A stretch of DNA of 64,000 nt, from contig CBDBDZ010000013.1 in assembly GCA_965204215.1 (NCBI GenBank), forward strand, positions 248,001 through 312,000. The letters are read 5' to 3'. The notes under the pieces were generated by a model that saw only the letters and a program-made list of their open reading frames with translations, was not told where the DNA came from and ran no database searches. Every line of letters begins with the position of its first letter. Within the stretch, counting starts at the first letter, position 1. Below, piece by piece: positions 59,296 through 64,000 of the stretch. Origin of the DNA: CBDBDZ01 sp965204215 (GTDB taxonomy: Bacteria > Pseudomonadota > Gammaproteobacteria > Pseudomonadales > GM7GCV1). The position numbers and the translations under genes were made by a program.

Positions 59296-59820
59296 GTGGC
59301 ATTGGGAATCGAAGAAAAAAAATCGATTGTCGCTGAAATTAGTGAGACAGCAACAGATGCGTTATCACTAGTGGTTGCAGACGCTAGAGGCGTCAATGTG
59401 ACAGACATGACAGATTTGCGCAAGCGAGCACGCGAAAACAATATTGTTTTGCGAGTGGTGAAAAATTCACTGGCAAAACGTGCCTTTGAAGGTACTGATT
59501 TCGCATGTTTGAATGAGGCACTGTCTGGTCCGTCACTGTTTGGGTTTTCTATGGAAGACCCAGGTGCAGCAGCTAGATTATTCAAAGATTTTGCCAGGCA
59601 AAATGATAACTTTGAAGTGAAAGTGTTGTCTGTTAGCGGGCAAATGCTTGAAAGCAGTCAAATTGAAGTTCTTGCATTACTTCCAACCAGGGAGCAAGCA
59701 TTGGCTCAATTGTGTTCTGTCATGATTGCACCAGTCACTAAATTGGTTCGTACGTTTAACGAAATTCCATCGCAGGTTGTTCGTGTTATCGACCAGGCTG
59801 GAAAGAGTAAAGCAGCGTAA
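59296..59820 (+). CDS. rplJ: 50S ribosomal protein L10
   Basis: A 174-residue base of the L7/L12 stalk. It starts with GTG (Val-Ala-Leu-Gly-Ile-Glu-Glu-Lys-Lys), 8 bases after GGGG; an open frame from 59251 would add an unconserved N-terminus inside the leader. The core has Val-Val-Ala-Asp-Ala-Arg-Gly and Val-Val-Lys-Asn-Ser-Leu-Ala-Lys-Arg-Ala, and a C-terminal helix binds L12. Confidence 0.95.
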   Translation: MALGIEEKKSIVAEISETATDALSLVVADARGVNVTDMTDLRKRARENNIVLRVVKNSLAKRAFEGTDFACLNEALSGPSLFGFSMEDPGAAARLFKDFARQNDNFEVKVLSVSGQMLESSQIEVLALLPTREQALAQLCSVMIAPVTKLVRTFNEIPSQVVRVIDQAGKSKAA

Positions 59821-59869
59821 TCATCTAATTTTAGTTTAATTTTAACCTTTTAACTTTGGAGTTATAATA

Positions 59870-60253
59870 ATGGCCATTTCAAAAGACGATATTTTAGAAG
59901 CTGTCGCATCCATGAGCGTCATGGAAGTTGTTGAGCTTGTCAGTGCAATGGAAGAAAAATTTGGTGTTTCAGCGCAGGCAGCAGTTGCTGTTGCTGCAGC
60001 TCCTTCAGCTGATGCTGGCGGTGCTGATGCTGCTGAAGAGAAGACCGAATTTGATGTTGTGCTAAACTCAGCAGGCGATAAGAAGATTAATGTCATTAAA
60101 GCAGTTCGCGGTATTACAGGTTTAGGCCTTAAAGAAGCGAAAGATATGGTAGAAAGTGCACCTGCTACCATTAAAGAAGCTGTCTCGAAAGAAGAGGCAG
60201 AAGCTGCTTTGAAAGAACTTGAAGAAGCTGGCGCTCAAGCCGAGCTCAAGTAA
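59870..60253 (+). CDS. rplL: 50S ribosomal protein L7/L12
   Basis: A 127-residue stalk protein. It has an N-terminal dimerisation domain, an Ala-rich hinge (about 38-55) and a C-terminal factor-binding domain with Gly-Leu-Gly-Leu-Lys-Glu-Ala-Lys-Asp-Met-Val-Glu. A strong GGAG site precedes it. Hairpins after the gene probably adjust expression relative to rpoB. Confidence 0.97.
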   Translation: MAISKDDILEAVASMSVMEVVELVSAMEEKFGVSAQAAVAVAAAPSADAGGADAAEEKTEFDVVLNSAGDKKINVIKAVRGITGLGLKEAKDMVESAPATIKEAVSKEEAEAALKELEEAGAQAELK

Positions 60254-60287
60254 GTTCTTTACCAAATGCCTTGTGCATTTGAACACT

Positions 60288-60331
60288 CACAGTTCAAAGT
60301 TGGCTAATAAGTCAGCTTTGGACTGTGTTTT
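60288..60331 (+). terminator. rplL-rpoB attenuator hairpin
   Basis: 17-base arms 60288-60304 and 60311-60327 pair fully when G-U is allowed, with a 6-base loop and TTTT after it. The same position in E. coli holds an attenuator and an RNase III site that lower rpoBC relative to L7/L12. Confidence 0.7.
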
Positions 60332-60363
60332 ATATTTTGAATTAATAAATTCAAAATATAAAA
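60328..60363 (+). repeat. AT-rich inverted repeat between rplL and rpoB
   Basis: Arms TTTTATATTTTGAATT and AATTCAAAATATAAAA are perfectly complementary around AATA. It directly follows the attenuator hairpin, sharing its T-run. It may be a second stem for RNA processing. Confidence 0.65.
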
Positions 60364-60430
60364 TTTAAGAGTATAGGTTGTGCAGCCTGTACTTATTTGA
60401 TTATATTCTAATTGATGAGAGTTGAACACT

Positions 60431-63400
60431 ATGTATTCATTTACCGAATCTAAGCGAATCCGTAAAAATTTTGGGAAATTGCCTTCGGTCATGGAATTGC
60501 CCGATTTACTTGAAATTCAACTCGATTCCTATCGACAGTTTACGCAAGCTGACATTCCAGCAGACAAACGCCAGAAAGTCGGTCTGCAGGCAGCATTTAC
60601 TTCAATTTTTCCTATTGTTAGCAACAATGGTGCTGCTGCATTGGAATTTGTTAGCTACAATATTAAAAAACCTGTATTTGACGTGGTTGAATCTATTTCA
60701 CGTGGTTTGACTTATGCAGGTTCATTGCGTGTTGTAGTGCGTCTGGTAATTTATGATAAGGAAGTTGGCAACAAAGCTATTAAGGATATTAAAGAGCAGG
60801 AAGTCTACATGGGTGAGTTGCCGTTAATGACAGATAATGGCACTTTTGTTATTAATGGCACTGAGCGTGTGGTAGTCTCACAGCTACACCGTTCACCAGG
60901 TGTTGTTTTTGGTCATGATAAAGGCAAAAGCCACTCATCAGGAAAACTGCTTTATTCAGCCCGCATTATTCCTTACCGTGGCTCATGGCTAGATTTTGAA
61001 TTTGACCCCAAAGATATGATTTATGCGAGAATTGATCGTCGTCGTAAATTGCCATCAACCATTATTTTGCGTGCTTTAGGCTATGAAACCAAAGAAATTC
61101 TGGAAATATTTTTTGATACATCAACTTACCGCATCAACAAAAATGGCGACATATCATTAGACCTGGTTGCCAAGCGCCTACAAGGTGAGATTGCAAGTTT
61201 TGATATTCATCACGACGGCAAAGTATTAGTAGAAGCAGGAAGACGTATTACAGCAGGGCATGTTCGAAAACTGGAAAAATCTGGCGTTAAAACCATTGTT
61301 GTTCCGCCTGAATATCTTATCGGTAAAGTATTGTCCGAAGATATTTTAAACCCTAAGAAAAAAGACAAACTGTTATTTGCCTGTAACAGTGAAATCACTG
61401 CTGAAATGCTGGAGCAGCTTATTGATTTAGGTATAGATCGAGTGGGGACGCTCTACACCAACGAAATTGATTGTGGTTCTTTTATGGCAGATACTTTGCG
61501 TCATGATATTACCAAAACCAGGCTAGAGGCAATGATAGAAATTTATCGGATGATGCGTCCGGGCGAACCTCCGACAAAAGATTCGGCAGAAGGTTTATTT
61601 CACAATATGTTTTTCACGAACGACCGCTACAGTTTATCAAAAGTTGGTCGTATGAAATTCAATCGCCGTCTCGACATTGAAGAAGAAGGAGGTGTTGATG
61701 TATTGGTGGATGGACGTTATTATGCAATTCAATTAAAAGATAAAAAAGATGACAAAGTCGTTGACTGGAATAATATTCAACCAGAATATCGACATATTGC
61801 GGAAAAGCTTAGTGATAATCCCGATTCTATAAAAACCTACGGCGAGCTTAAAACCTTCCTGGAAGCTCAGGAGTCTGACATTATCCAGGTATTGAAAATG
61901 TTGGTCGATATTCGCAACGGTAAAGGTATAGTTGATGATATTGACCACTTGGGCAATCGCCGTATTCGCTCGGTGGGTGAAATGTCAGAAAACCAATTTA
62001 GAATTGGTTTAATCCGTGTTGAAAAAGCCGTGCGCGAACGCCTGACACTGGCTGAAAGCGAAGGCTTAATGCCACAGAATCTGATTAACGCCAAACCTGT
62101 TGGCGCAGCGGTTAGGGAGTTTTTCTCTTCCAGCCAATTATCGCAGTTTATGGACCAAAACAATCCGTTGTCTGAAATTACCCACAAACGCCGTGTTTCA
62201 GCCTTGGGTCCAGGTGGTTTGACGCGTGAGCGTGCGGGCTTTGAAGTGCGCGATGTGCATTCCACGCATTATGGTCGCGTCTGCCCTATTGAAACGCCTG
62301 AAGGTCCTAACATCGGTTTGATTAACTCACTGGCAGGTTACGCCCGAACTAACAAATATGGTTTTATTGAAACACCGTTTAGAAAAGTAGTTAACAGTAA
62401 AGTGACTGATGAAATTGAATTTTTATCAGCCATTAATGAATCACAATTTGTGATTGCACAGGCATCGGCAAAACTCAATGCTAAAAACGAATTAATGGAA
62501 GAGCTTGTAACCTCACGATTTGCCAATGAAACCATGGTTAAGAGGCCTGATGAAGTTCAATACATGGATGTGTCGCCACAGCAAGTCGTTTCCATAGCCG
62601 CATCGTTAATTCCGTTTCTTGAACACGACGATGCAAACAGGGCGTTGATGGGTTCAAACATGCAACGTCAGGCTGTACCAACTGTTCGTGCTGAAAAGCC
62701 ACTGGTAGGAACGGGTATAGAACGCAAAGTGGCAGCTGACTCGGGAGTGTGCATCCTGGCAAGGCGCGGTGGTGTGGTAGCCAGCGTTGATGCTGCACGT
62801 ATTGTGATGCATATTGATGCCGATGAGTTAATACCCGGGGAAGCAGGCGTTGATATCTACAATTTGACCAAATACACTCGCTCCAATCAAAATACCTGTA
62901 TCAACCAATACCCCTTGGTTCAAGTGGGCGACAAGATAGCGCGTGGCGATATTATAGCCGATGGTCCTTCTATTGATATTGGTGAATTGGCGCTGGGACA
63001 AAACATGCGTATTGCCTTTATGCCCTGGAACGGTTACAACTTTGAAGACTCTATTTTAATTAGCGAGCGCGTGGCTGAAGAAGACCGTTTTACCAGCATT
63101 CATATTCAAGAGTTAGTTTGTACCGCGCGTGAAACTAAATTGGGTTCGGAAGAAATTACTGCTGATATCCCCAACGTCAGTGAGTCGGCACTATCTAAGC
63201 TTGACGAGTCTGGTATTGTCTACATTGGTGCGGAAGTATCAGGTGGTGATATTTTAGTGGGTAAAGTTACGCCTAAAGGGGAAACACAATTAACTCCCGA
63301 GGAGCGCTTGTTGCGTGCCATTTTTGGAGAGAAAGCTTCTGATGTTAAAGATACTTCACTGCGTGTGCCTAGCAGTTATACAGGTACCGTTATTGATGTG

Positions 63401-64000
63401 CAGGTATTTACCCGCGAAGATCAGAAGAAAGATGAACGAACGCTGCACATTCAAAAAACGGAATTAAATGCCATTCGCTTAGACCTGAAAGAAGAAGAAA
63501 ATATTTTTGAAGCCGTTACTATGGACCGTTTGAAAAGTAATCTTATGGGGAAAAAAGTCAATAAAGGTAAAGGTTTAAAACGTGGCGATAACTTGACACC
63601 AGAAGTAGTAAATGCCTATAAGTTAGACGATTGGCTGGCTTTAAAAATGGCGGCAACTGAAGATAATGAGTTTATCGAAAGTTCCAGCAAGTTTCTTGAG
63701 GAGCGCCGCGCCGAAATTGAAGCGCGCTTCCAGGATAAAAAGAAAAAGCTGGAAACTGGTGACGATTTAGCCCCGGCGGTTTTAAAAAACGTAAAAGTTT
63801 ATGTGGCAATTAAACGCCGTGTTCAGCCTGGCGATAAAATGGCTGGTCGCCACGGTAACAAAGGCGTTATCTCGGTTATTAAACCTGTAGAAGATATGCC
63901 TTTTGATAAAAACGGTATTCCTGTCGATATTGTATTAAACCCATTGGGCGTGCCTTCGCGAATGAATGTCGGGCAAATTTTAGAAACGCATCTGGGGTTA
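60431..64000 (+). CDS. rpoB: DNA-directed RNA polymerase subunit beta (partial, 3' end outside window)
   Basis: 1190 codons of RpoB are present of about 1350 expected. It starts Met-Tyr-Ser-Phe-Thr-Glu-Ser-Lys-Arg-Ile-Arg-Lys. The rifampicin-binding region is visible: Ser-Gln-Leu-Ser-Gln-Phe-Met-Asp-Gln-Asn-Asn-Pro, then Glu-Ile-Thr-His-Lys-Arg-Arg-Val-Ser-Ala-Leu, with no common resistance change noted. Near the end is Lys-Met-Ala-Gly-Arg-His-Gly-Asn-Lys-Gly, the catalytic-centre segment. The stretches I translated by hand have no internal stop. Confidence 0.98.
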   Translation, partial: MYSFTESKRIRKNFGKLPSVMELPDLLEIQLDSYRQFTQADIPADKRQKVGLQAAFTSIFPIVSNNGAAALEFVSYNIKKPVFDVVESISRGLTYAGSLRVVVRLVIYDKEVGNKAIKDIKEQEVYMGELPLMTDNGTFVINGTERVVVSQLHRSPGVVFGHDKGKSHSSGKLLYSARIIPYRGSWLDFEFDPKDMIYARIDRRRKLPSTIILRALGYETKEILEIFFDTSTYRINKNGDISLDLVAKRLQGEIASFDIHHDGKVLVEAGRRITAGHVRKLEKSGVKTIVVPPEYLIGKVLSEDILNPKKKDKLLFACNSEITAEMLEQLIDLGIDRVGTLYTNEIDCGSFMADTLRHDITKTRLEAMIEIYRMMRPGEPPTKDSAEGLFHNMFFTNDRYSLSKVGRMKFNRRLDIEEEGGVDVLVDGRYYAIQLKDKKDDKVVDWNNIQPEYRHIAEKLSDNPDSIKTYGELKTFLEAQESDIIQVLKMLVDIRNGKGIVDDIDHLGNRRIRSVGEMSENQFRIGLIRVEKAVRERLTLAESEGLMPQNLINAKPVGAAVREFFSSSQLSQFMDQNNPLSEITHKRRVSALGPGGLTRERAGFEVRDVHSTHYGRVCPIETPEGPNIGLINSLAGYARTNKYGFIETPFRKVVNSKVTDEIEFLSAINESQFVIAQASAKLNAKNELMEELVTSRFANETMVKRPDEVQYMDVSPQQVVSIAASLIPFLEHDDANRALMGSNMQRQAVPTVRAEKPLVGTGIERKVAADSGVCILARRGGVVASVDAARIVMHIDADELIPGEAGVDIYNLTKYTRSNQNTCINQYPLVQVGDKIARGDIIADGPSIDIGELALGQNMRIAFMPWNGYNFEDSILISERVAEEDRFTSIHIQELVCTARETKLGSEEITADIPNVSESALSKLDESGIVYIGAEVSGGDILVGKVTPKGETQLTPEERLLRAIFGEKASDVKDTSLRVPSSYTGTVIDVQVFTREDQKKDERTLHIQKTELNAIRLDLKEEENIFEAVTMDRLKSNLMGKKVNKGKGLKRGDNLTPEVVNAYKLDDWLALKMAATEDNEFIESSSKFLEERRAEIEARFQDKKKKLETGDDLAPAVLKNVKVYVAIKRRVQPGDKMAGRHGNKGVISVIKPVEDMPFDKNGIPVDIVLNPLGVPSRMNVGQILETHLGL

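Overview
The window is a chromosomal segment of an AT-rich gammaproteobacterium. The order trpF-trpB-trpA-folC-dedD-cvpA-purF, lysC-csrA-tRNA-Ser, ruvA-ruvB-tolQRAB, rnr-rlmB and tRNAs-tuf-tRNA-Trp-secE-nusG-rplKAJL-rpoB matches Pseudomonas-like and Cellvibrio-like gammaproteobacteria. The large TonB receptor, secreted metalloprotease and DUF3604 protein suggest a free-living, probably marine, heterotroph. The species cannot be named from sequence alone.

Layout. 1-1.4 kb: the toxin end of an AbiE-type toxin-antitoxin pair (running off the edge) and a very hairpin-rich intergenic region. 1.4-7.6 kb: TonB receptor, a divergent SDR oxidoreductase, and a small membrane-anchored protein paired with a secreted zinc protease. 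7.6-8.1 kb: a gene remnant split by a MITE. 8.1-11.7 kb: leuC-leuD and a citramalate/isopropylmalate synthase. 11.7-15 kb: racemase, lptF and ffh. 15-18.8 kb: a decayed type I restriction-modification island. 18.9-29.7 kb: tryptophan, folate, purine and threonine/lysine biosynthesis. 29.9-36.4 kb: csrA, tRNA-Ser, a PepSY-type membrane protein, ruvAB and tolQRAB. 36.4-41.9 kb: a mobile patchwork (antitoxin fragments, IS3-like remnant, IS630, M16 peptidase, MITEs) at the place where pal is usual. 41.9-54.4 kb: DUF3604, moaAB, valS, pyk, pcm, DUF368, nlpD, rnr and rlmB. 54.4-64 kb: four tRNAs, tuf, tRNA-Trp and the secE to rpoB transcription/translation block.

The least expected content is non-autonomous mobile DNA. 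One family (here MITE-1, 241-244 bp) has three copies, each with about 20-bp inverted ends and a perfect 5-bp target duplication. One copy splits an ACC-deaminase-like gene, one splits an antitoxin gene, and one sits inside a second MITE. That second family (MITE-2) lies directly against the start of ruvA, just before lysC, and at the stop codon of the DUF3604 gene. Small palindromic repeats form further families. The hsd island carries two deletion-type fusions that both keep an open frame (HsdM'-HsdS and HsdR'-DUF45 peptidase), as if a type I system had been repeatedly shortened.

Most of the remaining genes are housekeeping operons with short spacers or overlaps. Family assignments rest on recognising motifs and remembered family sequences; no search was run.
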